Source: Klebsormidium nitens (lineage: Eukaryota; Streptophyta; Klebsormidiophyceae; Klebsormidiales; Klebsormidiaceae). From it: a DNA stretch of 64,000 nt. The translations under genes and the position numbers were made by a program. This document shows positions 53,101-63,744 of this stretch, one piece after another (within the stretch, counting starts at the first letter, position 1; each line of letters begins with the position of its first letter). The notes under the pieces are model-generated. The model was not told where the DNA came from, did not search any database, and saw only the letters and a list, made by a program, of their open reading frames with translations. The stretch is from NCBI GenBank assembly GCA_000708835.1, contig DF236994.1, positions 1 to 64,000 on the forward strand, read 5' to 3'.

Positions 53101-56100
53101 ATCGGACGGTTCAAGAGAAGAAAGATGTATGATCGGACGGCCCACCTGGAGGATGTCCCCCGGCTCCGCACCGCACACTCTGATGGGCCCGGTGATGATG
53201 TGGGCGCCGTTTCCGGGAATGGTCGGCACGCTCTTGTTGATGGGGGCGACGCCGTTCGGCCTGCGATTCAGTGCAATAATTTGTTCGTGGTTGGACATGA
53301 ATGGTTGATTTGCGGTTTAAGATCATCGGCCATTTCGATCTTGAACCGATCGCCTTTTTAGGCTGTTTCAGTCTTCACTTTTCAGCGAGGCCATCCTGAT
53401 GACCTGAACTTTTGACCCTACAGTCGATTAGAGCCGATCTTACCGGGGCACTCAGTTTGAAGAGTGAAATTTCAGGACGGGCGAACGGAGTTGAGATTTT
53501 TTCAAGTTGGCGGCGAATGTCAAAATTCTTTCAATGCTGACTGGTACGACGGGTGTGTTTTGTGACGTCGATCTTACTGATATGTCTACGCCGCTGCGTT
53601 TGAGACGTTCGCGAGTCCTCGAAGACGCTGAGCCGCTGGTCCACCTTAACCATGGGACGGAAGGGACGGAAACGAAACGAAGAGCAAAAAGACTGTGGAA
53701 CGATGGACCCTAAGCTAGGGGTATACTCAAAAACAGACCGTACTTCTTGTCAAAAAGAGCCCGCCCATTCCGCAGGAGATCGCTGGTTTTGGGAACAACA
53801 GGATGAATGATGCGAATTTCGAGCAATTGAGCAGGCAAAGGAGGAGAATAACTAGAGCGTGGCGCAAAGGCTCACCAGTTGAAGATGTCTTCAACGCCCG
53901 GGTCCCCCCTGCAGAATGGCGGAGAGTGGGTGAGAGAGCGCCTTGTAACCTCTTTCTCAAATTACTGATGTCATATCACCTCAGAGATAGTCAGCTACTG
54001 CTGTCAGAGACGATTCTCGTAGGCTATGATGAGTGTGGTTGCTATGTAATAAAAAGTGCGGTTACGTCTTGGGGCTAAAGACGAGAAACTTCGTCCCATT
54101 CCTGGCTCAAAGACGCGGTTCCACGCATGTAACAAACCAAGTCAATAAATCATTCAAAGGCGTGCTTCTCGCTCGCCAGGACGACTTGGAAGCTGCAAAA
54201 GCTTTCGTAAAGCTTCACCGAACTTGTACAGTCAGGGAGGCTTGGCGATCCAGAATAGGAGGACCCTGCTAAGTGCGGCTCGACCTTTCAAAGGACAGCT
54301 TATTGGCTGTCATACTCAATCAGAACCCAAACACGGGAGTGACGTCAGCAGACCGCTTACCTGACCATCTTGGCGTAGTCCTGCGTGGCCTGGTGCGTGA
54401 CGCACTCGGCGGTGATGATGTCACCGCTCTGCACGTGGGCCACCGCCGGGAAGTCGGGGCTGAAGATTCCGCGTCGGACGGTTTTGCTGGAGGCAAAAAA
54501 CAAGGGTTAGTCCACTTTTCGAAGAAGAGATCCTGTGTTGGAAGATACCGCGCCGGACGGTTTTGCTGGAGGGAGAACAGACGGGTTAGTAGACTTTTGA
54601 AAGTAGAGGTGCTAAACTTTGAAGATTCAGCACCGGACGATCTGCTGAAGTGAGAACAGAGGGGTTGGTACAGTTTCAGGCTTAACGAGTTTGTGTTTGA
54701 GAATTCCGCGCCGGACGGTTTTGATGGGGAGAGGAAAAATGGGGTTAGTCCACTTTTCAGAAATAGAACGTGAGTCAACTCTTCCCTAACTCGTTTTGAA
54801 ACAGAGAAGGTCAGTCCACTTTTCAGAAATCGAGAAAGTGTATTGAAGAAATGGGCTCAAGTGGTGCTGAGAAAAGTTGCTTGCAAACAAATGCATCCGC
54901 TACAGCTTCGCAACTTCAAAACTGCCTTTAGAAAATCGCGAGGGAGGGGAAACGGAATGGCTCTGGACATTGTGGGGTTGTTACTGAGAACCTCTCAATG
55001 TGGGGGGCAGTGCCGGGCCTGGAGTCTGATGGGTCCGCTTATCATCCCAGCTGGCTGGGAGTGAAAAACGTGAAGAAACTCTGGAGAAACGGATTGAATC
55101 GTCTCCAAGAGTTGTTTGAATTGCAGAGAGTTCAGGCGAGAGTTTGCACTTGGAGTTTGGACGGCGGCTATATCGAAAGAAGCAAACTTGATTCGTAATA
55201 TCCAATTGATTGAGATGGACTTTGCAAGGAGAATTCGTTTCAAGTAAGGAAATCAGAGCTTGAAAGCTAGTGCTGAGAAGGTATTACTATAGAATGTCGA
55301 CATCTCAAACAGCTGATATGCCCAAGAGCTACAGGTAGGTGAAGGGTTCTGATGAATCAAAACTTAGGTGGACAAGCAAGAAAGCAGCAACCTTGTCCTG
55401 AGCTGAGATAAACTAGTAAAGAATTACATTCTCTACATAAGGGGCAAAGTCGACCTCCAGATTCTCAATGTTTCCACATGTGACTGTGTGCAGGTATTGA
55501 GAACTGATTCCAACATACTCGTATCAACCCACTGATTGCTTTTCCACAAGCTGCTCTTTCAAAGCTGTGTGATTGTTGAAGAAATCGAGTGATGGAAGTA
55601 AACCGGTAAGATTTTCTGCCAAAGCCCCTTTCTGAGTGGTGATTCTCTGAAAGATTAGCAAGCTTGCAAGGCGATATGTGCCTCCCCACCATCGATACTA
55701 TTAATCAACATGCTTTCTCTGGTACAAAAGTAACCTTCACGTCCCAGACATCACTTCTCCTTGGCTACTTCGGGCTCTTTGATTTGGCAACAGGCCTGCC
55801 TTAGTAGAAGGGGGCTTTTAGTCGAGAGAATTCTCAGACGAGTTCAAAACCCCTGAACTCGCCCAGTGATTCATATTATGCTGGGAAACGTATTGCGGGC
55901 AAGGCCCAGAGCTGGGAGATCCAGAACTGCTGCAGTAACACTGCATTCTTAATAGTGATGTGAGTGGAACATCTTCGAATACGCAGAACTGAACAATTCT
56001 CGACTTACCTGGACACGTTAAAAATGACAACATGTAATGCTGACACTTCTCTAGCTACTATTTCCACCCAATCCCATAGCGCCTGTCAAAAGGGAACCCA

Positions 56101-56502
56101 CTGTTTGTATCCAGAACTCGGCTCAATTGGGCCAAGGCGCTAGGCTCTGTCGCTGCGCAGCGTCAAGCAACGTAGAACCGCAACCCCTCCCATTTCGACA
56201 TGGTTTGTGTTGGAGTTTCAACAAGACCAAATCTCAGCTCAACACACTTTTGCTCATGCATAAACTTTACAAAAACAAAGACCAGGAGTGTGAGCTCAGA
56301 TTTGCACACACCTGGTCGCATAAAGGTAGGTCGTGCTGGGCATCGCGCAGTCGCCGTCCGTCGCGCTGCTCGAGGTGGCATTCACACTGGTCGTCTGCTT
56401 CAGCTCACGGCGCGCCCCCGAGGCGTCCACAGGGCACAGTGTGAATGCGCCCAAAAGTAGAGCCAGCACCAAAAGGGGGGATGCGGCCCGATAGCCCGCC
56501 AT
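47105..56502 (-). CDS. secreted acetamidase/formamidase-family protein
   Basis: Twelve exons (high to low): 56502-56312, 54486-54361, 53908-53876, 53260-53146, 52858-52689, 52012-51856, 51177-51026, 50350-50262, 49542-49360, 48450-48341, 47904-47830, 47272-47105; 1569 nt, 522 residues. The N-terminus (MAGYRAASPLLVLALLLGAF...) is a signal peptide, so the product probably enters the secretory pathway. The body matches the FmdA_AmdA fold: TVRRGIFSPDFPAVAHVQSGD, MVRGDPGVEDIFNW, ITGPIRVCGAEPGDILQVDI, LEPRKNP, IPHATNIGISSEPVTYPDGF, LRPHLGTIGVTPA, GGNVDQW, MYYQVQIPGANL, the metal-site-like GDCHAAEGDSE (about 345-355), and VDFGVTQIVDANWGIHAIMK near the end. Family members hydrolyse short amides to acid and ammonia; the substrate is unknown. 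An ATG at 56544 is in frame, but 56502 gives the cleaner signal peptide. Nearly every junction is embedded in local tandem duplications. Confidence 0.9.
48317..48352. repeat. perfect 16-bp hairpin on a splice donor
   Basis: AACTTCATCATGGTGA pairs perfectly with TCACCATGATGAAGTT across a 4-nt loop. The right arm holds the end of exon 10 (exon ends at 48341) and its GT donor, so the left arm is an inverted copy of the junction. Confidence 0.95.
48375..48600. repeat. duplicated exon 10 acceptor region
   Basis: The exon 10 start with its acceptor (48375-48460) is repeated at 48507-48592, period 132 bp. Both contain CGGACGGCCTTGTTGAG, TGTCCGATCTGGGACGGGA and TTCAAGTAGTCTGC. The intronic copy is over 90% identical by eye. 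Confidence 0.9.
49247..49385. repeat. duplicated exon 9 donor region
   Basis: ACCGGGGTAAGCAAATCCGT at the real donor (49358-49377) has a downstream-intron copy, ACCGGGGTAAGAAAACCGGT, about 100 bp away near 49258. Confidence 0.75.
49504..49740. repeat. duplicated exon 9 acceptor region
   Basis: CGGACAGCTCCGAATCA and CCGCGTGGCAGTCGCCTGGG at 49504-49546 recur from 49620, period 116 bp. Weaker similarity continues through the flanking intron sequence. Confidence 0.9.
50832..50995. repeat. long pyrimidine tract
   Basis: About 160 bp of almost pure C/T on the plus strand, so G/A in the sense of the gene, within the intron after exon 7. It contains several C8-C9 runs. Confidence 0.85.
51110..51388. 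repeat. 139-bp duplication over the exon 7 acceptor
   Basis: Unit 51110-51248 holds the start of exon 7; unit 51249-51388 is its copy. The copy still reads NGMTYTNASLAFRVPLRPHM in frame behind an intact CTGCAG acceptor, so it could be used as a cryptic or alternative exon start. Confidence 0.9.
51986..52335. repeat. three-unit array over the exon 6 acceptor
   Basis: ACAAGAACTGGTACACGGGGG at the real exon start recurs in decayed form near 52107 and 52225, about 118 bp apart. The intron parts align too, for example GGTCAGGGGAGCGCTTA(T/A)GTCC. Confidence 0.85.
52808..53000. repeat. duplicated exon 5 acceptor region
   Basis: GGTGCGTCCC...TTCTTGCGCGGCTCCA at 52808 is matched by GGTGCGTCCC...TTCTTGCGGGGTTCCA from 52926, period 118 bp. 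Confidence 0.8.
53040..53150. repeat. duplicated exon 4 donor region
   Basis: ATCGGACGGCCCACCTGGAG at the real donor (about 53132) recurs at 53040, with a shorter ATCGGACGG at 53101. Confidence 0.85.
54462..54840. repeat. 79-bp minisatellite over the exon 2 acceptor
   Basis: Four units start near 54462, 54541, 54621 and 54699, with part of a fifth to 54840. The first unit holds the real exon start and acceptor. Units share CGGACGGTTTTGCTGGAG (exon start plus acceptor) and GGGTTAGTCCACTTTTC (intron part). Confidence 0.92.
54841..56311 (-). other. rest of intron 1 of the acetamidase-family gene
   Basis: About 1.5 kb between the minisatellite and exon 1. No open frame with family resemblance and no mobile-element ends are seen. 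Confidence 0.5.
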
Positions 56503-58030
56503 GATAGTCGCTGGAAGAGGAAGCAAGCTGACGTTTTCGCGCAATGCTAGTGGTCAGGGAAAAGAGAAGGGGCTGTCGATCGTTGAAAACGTGGTGCTAG
56601 TTTCGGTGGAAATGCGGAGGACAATTCCTGATCGCTTCCAAGGACTGGTGCATTTGGTTTGATCAGATGGATGTTCCGTAGCTGATCTCTAATGGACGAG
56701 CGTCGCAGCCTGATTCGTGATCTTTGGATCAAGGAGCTCACGCTAGCTTTTGGCGTTTTGCCCACGGAACTTTGTGCTGTGGAATGTGGATCTGGGTACA
56801 AAACATTGCAGTTTGCAACTTTGCAGAGCCTGGAGGCATTTTTTCAGACCGGTCACTTTCGGGAGGTTGCATAATCACGAATGTCAGCAGTCTGCCGACT
56901 GAGGCCCAACTCCTCTCTTCCGACAGCAGGCTGGCAATGGCGGATTGAGTCCAGGGTTTCTTACGGCTCGCTGTAACAAACTACTGAATAAGCTTCCAAG
57001 CAATTATGTTGAAGCTTCGACAGCTTACTCGTACTGACCTTATTCTCAAACACTGATTGATATATCGTCGGAAAATGTGAAACTTGTCGCGCCGACCGTG
57101 TTACCGAGGTGAGAACGTCATGTGTGGGAGGGTCACTCAATTCGTGTCGCCGCGGGCGGCGGCGGCATCTGCTGAAACAATGATTTTGCCACGTGGCTCC
57201 TGTGGGCAGGTCGCCGCGTCATGGTGGACCGTCATTTTGGAGATTCTAGACTAATCGACGGCGCGAGTGAGATCCCCTCGAAGAGGATATGTTACTGCTC
57301 CAATCATTGGCCTCGACACACAGCCCATGGAGTCCAGACTGCCACTACACAAGCTGATGATCGACCCGAGTTCCAACTTCAGCATTGAACAGCGTGGTTG
57401 CGCTGCGCAATTTGTCATTTGCATAACTCGGATACGGTTAGTATATCCGAATCTGTCGAATGCGCACTTAGCAATGTCACGGATACATACTGACGAGAAT
57501 GCATGAGTATGATGTAGTGTGCATGCTAGAATTAACGATTGCCCGGCTAGTGGCAAAATTCAGAGCCAACGGCAAAAACAGCAGATATTACGCAACCTAA
57601 GTGCAACCGTGCATTGCACACATGATGAGTTGGACCGAAAACTGCATGTATGCAATTAATTTATAGGCTTTTGCACTGCAACATGTTTGATTACGATTGA
57701 CGCTATATAGTACGGGGATAATTAGTCCCTGACATCAACCTGACATCATGCACGCAATTCGGCGCATACGATTCAATCAAGGTATAACTGCACGAGTGGA
57801 GTCTCGGTGATCGACAATTCTAGCGTGAATAGCGGTGCCTCATATTGCAAACACACGTAGAAATGCTTGAAACAGATTGGCATGAGCACGGCATGTGATT
57901 GAACCGGAGAACGTGAGAGGCTACACTTTGGATAGACTCAGAAGCTCTAATGCGCATTGTGCCCGATGTACAAAACCCTTTCACGAGCCTACGTCTTCGA
58001 TCCCCTGAAATATTTGTCCCAACTTCTTTG
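56503..58030. other. intergenic region
   Basis: Upstream of the acetamidase-family gene and downstream of the TOC64-like gene. It should contain the promoter of the former, nearest 56503, and the 3' untranslated region of the latter. No gene is recognised. Confidence 0.5.
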
Positions 58031-61000
58031 TCATGATGTCATGCCCAAGTCCCTCATGCGTCCGATCGCGTTCTTTGCTTGCACGTTGGCCGGCTCCAAG
58101 ACCAAAGCGTGCTCAAAATCTGCACGCAGCAATGCACTCCAGCTTAGACAACAACCGAATTCCTTGATCGTCCAGCTGGCTCGGTGCTAGAGAACCGTCC
58201 AGAAAAGGCGAGGAATGTGCGTAATGTGATATTGAAGGACACGGGAAGAATGGTAAACCGAGCGACTTCCCAAAAGAAGGAGCCCAATATGACAAACCAG
58301 ACAGAAGCAAGTTCAACAAGCCAAGAGTGCCTTCCATTCTCAGATGACGTAGCCCGTCATTTTGTCTATCACCCCGTTCGCAAAGTGAGAGCATTTAGCC
58401 CCTGTCAAAATGATTGTAACATGTAACTCATGCATATAATAAGCAGAACCCGAAGACTTCCCCCATTCCCAGAAGCAGGGGCGGTCAGAGGAGGCTGGTT
58501 GCGAATACTTTGCGAATACTCAAATGCTGTGACGTGCGAAATGGATGCTCGGCTCACCTTGTAATGCTTGGTCGTACGCCCCTATTTGTTCTCGCGTGAA
58601 CCCTCGTCTCAGCAACGCCTTGACGTTCTGCGTTCGGAGAGTCGAAAGGGCTTCAGAATTAGATATCGCGGCACCAGTAGTAGCTTTCAGCAAGGTACAA
58701 CTCACCAGTCGGAACCCCCAAAGGTTGTTACAAACCCTCACATACGTCGCCGTCTATATTACAACCCTTTCAGATTGCTCAGGAAAGAGAACTGAAACGT
58801 AATGCGTGCCGGGGGTGTACAAACTAAAAACGTGCTATGATGTTATGTGGAAACTCCCAAAGGCTGGCAAAGATGATCGGCGCAACTCCGGACGGACTGA
58901 TGCGAAAGCTTCAACGACTTTTTTGTACGCGGCTCTCTTTGGCAAAACCAGACGCCAGACGGTAACACCAGGAGCTATCAAAGTGAAACGAAGGCCATTG
59001 ACCCTCACCTTCGGATCTAGGTTCAGAGCCTCGGTGCAAGCTGCCTCCGCGTCTCCATTCCTGAAAGACAGCCGACGAACGAAGATAGATGAGAACGATG
59101 ACGTCGCAACATCGGGGAAACCAAAATAAGAACAGACTCATCTGTCGATGTTCAATGCGAGGCGCCCCGTCACATGCAAAAAGGAGCGGTTCAGACGCTG
59201 GCAAACCTGTGCGGCCATTGAAACAGCCCTTAAACGTAGACGGAAACGAAAGCACAGACCCCAACACGCATCTGAAAGCCGTATTGCAACGAGTGAAAGC
59301 ATCTCGAACGACGCGGTTCCTTTAGAAGAAAAGACTCAAGATACATCGGCCCCGTTGCAGCCTTAATTAGGCCAAGCTGGCGTCAGCAAGCGAGAGGGAT
59401 TTGTAAAGCCCTGTTGCTCGACGCCCTAGCGAAACGTGATACCAGGAATTTACTCTCTCGTTGTCTCGCTTTGCGAAACTGCGCACGTTTCACGATCCTG
59501 CCATTCCCGCTGCTTACAAGCGCAGCTCCGCCGACCTTGTTGCAAAAGCGTCCAGATCCTCACCGTCCTAGTTGCATGAGCGCCAGTGCTTTATTGCTGA
59601 AGTAGGTCGCGTTCGAGCGATCCAGCCGAATGGCCTCGTTGTAGTGCTTCACCGCCTCCACGTACCGCTTCGCTTTCAAGGCCTCGTTGCCCTACGGCGC
59701 AAGCGACAAGCAGGTTTAACAAAAACCCTAAAACTGGTTTCTCCTTTGATTTCTTTTCTCTCCTCCCTCGCTCCTCCAAAAACCGAAAATAATTTCGAGT
59801 CGGCCATCTTAGTTTGTGATTAAGCCCTTGGTGTTAGTCTCTTCGATCCTTCCGTCCTTCCGTCCTTCTTTGTTGATTTCTGGAGTAAGAGCGGAAATAA
59901 TCTCGGGCTAACCTCTTATTTTGAGGAGCCAACCTCTTATTTTGAGGATCGCAAGGTCTGTGCGTGCAGACGCAGTCGACTTCACCAACGGCATTCGAGA
60001 GCTCTCGACCTTTAGACAAATAGCCACGCCGATCTGAATGTACTTATGATGTTACAAATGTACCATACTTTCGGGTGAGAACCAAGCTCAATGATTGCAA
60101 CGATCCGGGTCGTTTCGAACGCCATCGAATGCAAACACTCCAAGGCTACCAATCGCAAGCTATTCAACTCAGAAACACCTAGAGGTATAAGAAAACCAAT
60201 ATTGCCTGCCACCAAAGAGAAACGAGTTCAGAGACTAGGCACACGCCCGCACCTTGGTTTTCGCCTCCTCTGCTCGGTGCTCCGCTCCCCGCGGCCCCGC
60301 TTCTCGCCCCCCCCTCTTCCAGTACATCTCCGCCACTTTGGTGACCCCCCTGGAAAGTTCGACCGCCGTGTCCAGCAGCATCGCGTCCGTTCCGTGGCCG
60401 CTCAGCACCGAGAACGCCAGCGGATTCCCGTCCTCCTTCCCGTTCTCCGTCCCCATCGGAATGGTCACCTGCAGCAGGCCAGGGCCCACTTGATCATATC
60501 ATGAACGCTCCCGAATTCCTTTTTCCTGCCTTCTTCTTGCAAGAAATTATCGATACGGGCAACGTACACTTTGAGCAAGCGCCTATATGGAGGTGACGCC
60601 GAGCATTTCACACGAGCTCATGAGCGTTTTGACCCCGTGGTGGAAATGCGCCACCCACCCCGACCACTAGAGCAGCCAGGTTTCTTTGCCGTTAGAAGTC
60701 CATAGCCCTTTGTGCTGGTCAAACAAGTAAGATACGAAGGCTTCATAGTTTCATGACTTCAGATCAAATGAATGGAACACCGCTCAGGTCTCCAGCCTCG
60801 CATCTTTGCGTCGAGTCCACATATATTCGTTTCTCTCCGTTTCTACTCGATGGACCCTTGAACCATCAAGCTTATCCAACGGTTCCGAAGACTGCGGGAT
60901 GGCATCGCAGATTTTGGTCGACGCCAAAGCTCTTCTGCAAAGACCCAACGGTCTAAAAAAGTGCGCTCGCAATCTAATTGCGAACGCAGTTTTTCAGTCT

Positions 61001-63744
61001 CAAGTCGACGCCAAGCTTACCTGCGGAAAGCCCCCAAGGCTGGCAATGGCCACAAGTTGCATTGCTCGGTTCCGCAAATCGTCTAGGGACTTGGGCGGAG
61101 AGTTCCGTTTTGGGGGGGCGCCGGGGGAGGGGGGGAGGATCAGCACCGTGTCGTTCTGCAGCCGAAGAACTGGCGGTTAGCTCAAATAAAAGGCCTACAA
61201 TCCTAAAAACAAAAAGGGGGGTCCGCTTCTGACCGAGACGGAGGGGAGAGCAGCGGGGTCAACCTTCTTCAGCTGGAGAACCGGGCAATCAGTGCTGAAA
61301 AGAAAGGGCCTTCGAAGTTCGTGGTCAAATGAGCAGAGTCGCTTATTAGAGAATTGGGGGCGTCGGGTGAGGGAAGAGAACGTGAGCCCGGTGTCACTCT
61401 GCATCTTAAGAACCTGACGGGAAGGCGTGATTTTAGAAAACCTAGATTCTTTCTGATCAAGAGGGGGTTCGCTTGCGAGGGCGCGGAAGGAGGGGGAAGC
61501 CTGAGCACGGCAGTTTATGCTGCTGACAACTAGCGTATTGTTGAAAGCTGGAGGGATCTGCAAACAACGACGGAGCATACGCATTTGGTAAAAGCACTCA
61601 GGCAAGACCAGTCTAAGAAAATTTACCCAGGTAAGAGCAGTCACACTTTGGTTAAACCAGCCAGGCAAAAGTTGATTTAGTCTTGACTAAATCAACTACT
61701 ACTTGGATCAGACTTACTGTGAGCAAAGCGTCCAGCGCAGCGCGCAGCTCTCGCCGCACTTGCGCCGCCTTCTTGGCTGTCTCCTCGTTCGCGCCCAAAG
61801 CGGCGTTCACGCGGGACGCCACGTCGGGGGCCATGTCCGGCTTCGCTGACGTCACCCACTCCCCGTGGGCCTGCTTGAACTCCCATCTGGAGGGAGTTAA
61901 TTGTTAGTATGGGGAACCCATGGAGGTTTGATCCTTACGGGCAGTGCTCACAGTGGCAGCCTTTGGTGAGACAAGGGCCACTTGCTGTGGAACGACACTT
62001 CACTCTTTAGTTCGATTGTCACAACGAGGAATTTGACCAATGTTAATGGAACCCGCTCGCTCGTGCACCATTGCCATATGAATGTACCCATTGAGAACTC
62101 GCCATCCGAAGTACGTCAACGCTTCTGTCTTGTGCTTGACCCATGAGTTGCGAGGAGCGGCCTTCTTTCAAAGTTCAGCGGCTTCCGACCAGTCCGTTAG
62201 AAACAGCCCCATATTCCACAGAGGTTTCAAGGTGTATTGTTTCCATATGGATTCCTTTCTGCTTACACAAAATATAACAGGTGGTAGGAGGGCTGAGTAT
62301 CTCCCTGCAGCGAGCAAAGAGCAAACCCAGTCTGAAACTTTCCCAAATCCTTCCTTTGCCTCGGCATCGCAGACTCCGGCTCAAGCGCGTGTCGCCTCCC
62401 AAAAGCCCAACTGCCTAGCGGTTGATCAATGCATTGAACGGAACATCCTCGGGAAAACTCTGCTTCAGGTGCAAATTCAAATCGATCCTCCTGCAGAATA
62501 CTTATCCCCCCCCGCAGTCGCAAGCTCACCCTTGCAGTCCGCGCATTGCTTCCCGGATGCCCGCGACCGCTTCCTCCCCCGTCATCCCGTCCTTGCCGTC
62601 CCGCGCAAACTCCCGCAACGACGGGACCTTGCTCGCAAAGAACTCTCCGATTCGCGTTCGCTCCACCCGTGCGGCTGCGCAGATTCGGAGAGTAAGAGAC
62701 AGTTTAGGCAGCGCAACTCCATGCCAGTGCCTTCAGGTCTGCCAAACTCCCTCGTTCTGGACGGGTGTGCTTGTCTTTCTAATGCTCTTTTACCCCCCTT
62801 CAGAGTGACAAAACGTCCTTTACGTGGCTGTCAGCGAGAAGAAAGCTACAAGACTCCGCCTCAAAAAGAACCAAGGACATGAACCCAAAAACAATTGTGG
62901 TTATACAAAGCAGCCCCGAAAATCAACAAACCTTTTAAGGGGACTCTAAAAGGATGAAAACATTCTCCTCAGCGAATGGCAAAACCGGAAAACGACCCCA
63001 ATGACCCAAAACATCCAGCGAGTGTAGCAACAGCAGAAATACTTCTACGAACGCGGAATCAGATTTCAGAGTATCATATGAAGGAAGCAAGCAGCACTCA
63101 CAGGCGTTGAGCTTTGCGAGGGTGCCAGTCACTGCTGCGATGACCGGTTCCCGTGGGGCGGTGGACAGGCCGAAGAGGTCCTCCGCGAAAATGACGCGCT
63201 GCGCCCGTTTCGGAGGGGTCTGGGGGGTAGGGAGGAGCATCGCACCGACCAAGCGCAGGAGAGAAGCATCGCGGGCGAACCAGCCTGTGGAACGAGGGGC
63301 GAGAGTCGGTGTGACGATCGGTTTTCGCAAGCAAGTACTGAAGATAAGATTAATGAGGAGACGGAGAGGAAGATCCAGGTCGCAGGAGCGATGACACAGC
63401 AAAGTGAGAGTCTGGTAGATAATAAAGTGAATCATAAAATGTTAAACACCTTGCGAAAGATAAGTAGCACGAATGATCCTTCAAACCGGCTTCACCCTTG
63501 TCTCGAAGGTGTCGGCATGGTGATCCGACGTCCGGAGCAGTTGCAAACGAGAGAGTGTGTTTAACAACGTACGAGAAAAGACGTCAACGAACAAAAGAGC
63601 TCTTACGCCTTTCCTCACCTACGGCATCGAGACTCGGCGACATTGGGACGACACCAGCCGCAGATACGCTTCCGTGCGACGGCCGGAAGCTGTAGACCCC
63701 ATTGTACGCCGCCGGTATTCGCAGGCTACCCGCTGTATCCGTGC
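58031..63744 (-). CDS. TOC64: TOC64/OEP64-like amidase-TPR protein, 5' part outside the window
   Basis: Ten exons (high to low): 63744-63619, 63284-63102, 62674-62530, 61886-61718, 61155-61021, 60468-60253, 59691-59564, 59060-59009, 58627-58558, 58119-58031. They give 437 C-terminal residues, and phases close exactly. The first part is the amidase-signature core: GTDTAGSLRIPAAYNGV, FRPSHGSVSAAGVVPMSPSL, GWFARD. The last third holds three TPR motifs from GNEALKAKRYVEAV to FEHALVLEPANVQAK. Clamp-type residues are present (N in GNEAL, N in YFSNKA, K and R in NVKALLRRG), as in receptors that bind Hsp90/Hsp70 tails. TOC64 is a chloroplast outer-envelope receptor for chaperone-bound preproteins. 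The N-terminal membrane anchor and the rest of the amidase domain should lie beyond 64000. Unlike plant TOC64, which is reported to have lost the nucleophilic Ser, the Ser of AGSLR is kept here. Confidence 0.88.
61115..61545. repeat. four-unit array over a TOC64-like acceptor
   Basis: The start of the exon at 61155-61021 with its acceptor (GCACCGTGTCGTTCTGCAGC) recurs in decayed form near 61254, 61386 and 61503. Each copy is preceded by a G-rich stretch like that in the exon. Confidence 0.7.
61670..61697. repeat. perfect 13-bp hairpin near a donor
   Basis: AGTTGATTTAGTC-TT-GACTAAATCAACT lies in the intron about 20 bp from the donor of the exon ending at 61718. Confidence 0.95.

Noticed and set aside
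54462-54840. CRISPR-like regular repeats
   Set aside because: The 79-bp period has no distinct spacers, units contain host exon and splice sites, and the context is eukaryotic.
47105-56502. Copper amine oxidase, considered first for this multi-exon gene
   Set aside because: The exons match acetamidase/formamidase blocks (ITGPIRVCGAEPGD, GDCHAAEGDSE) and not the topaquinone site of amine oxidases.
59909-59950. Pair of AACCTCTTATTTTGAGGA repeats
   Set aside because: A simple short tandem pair inside a TOC64-like intron, not on a junction; nothing further to support.
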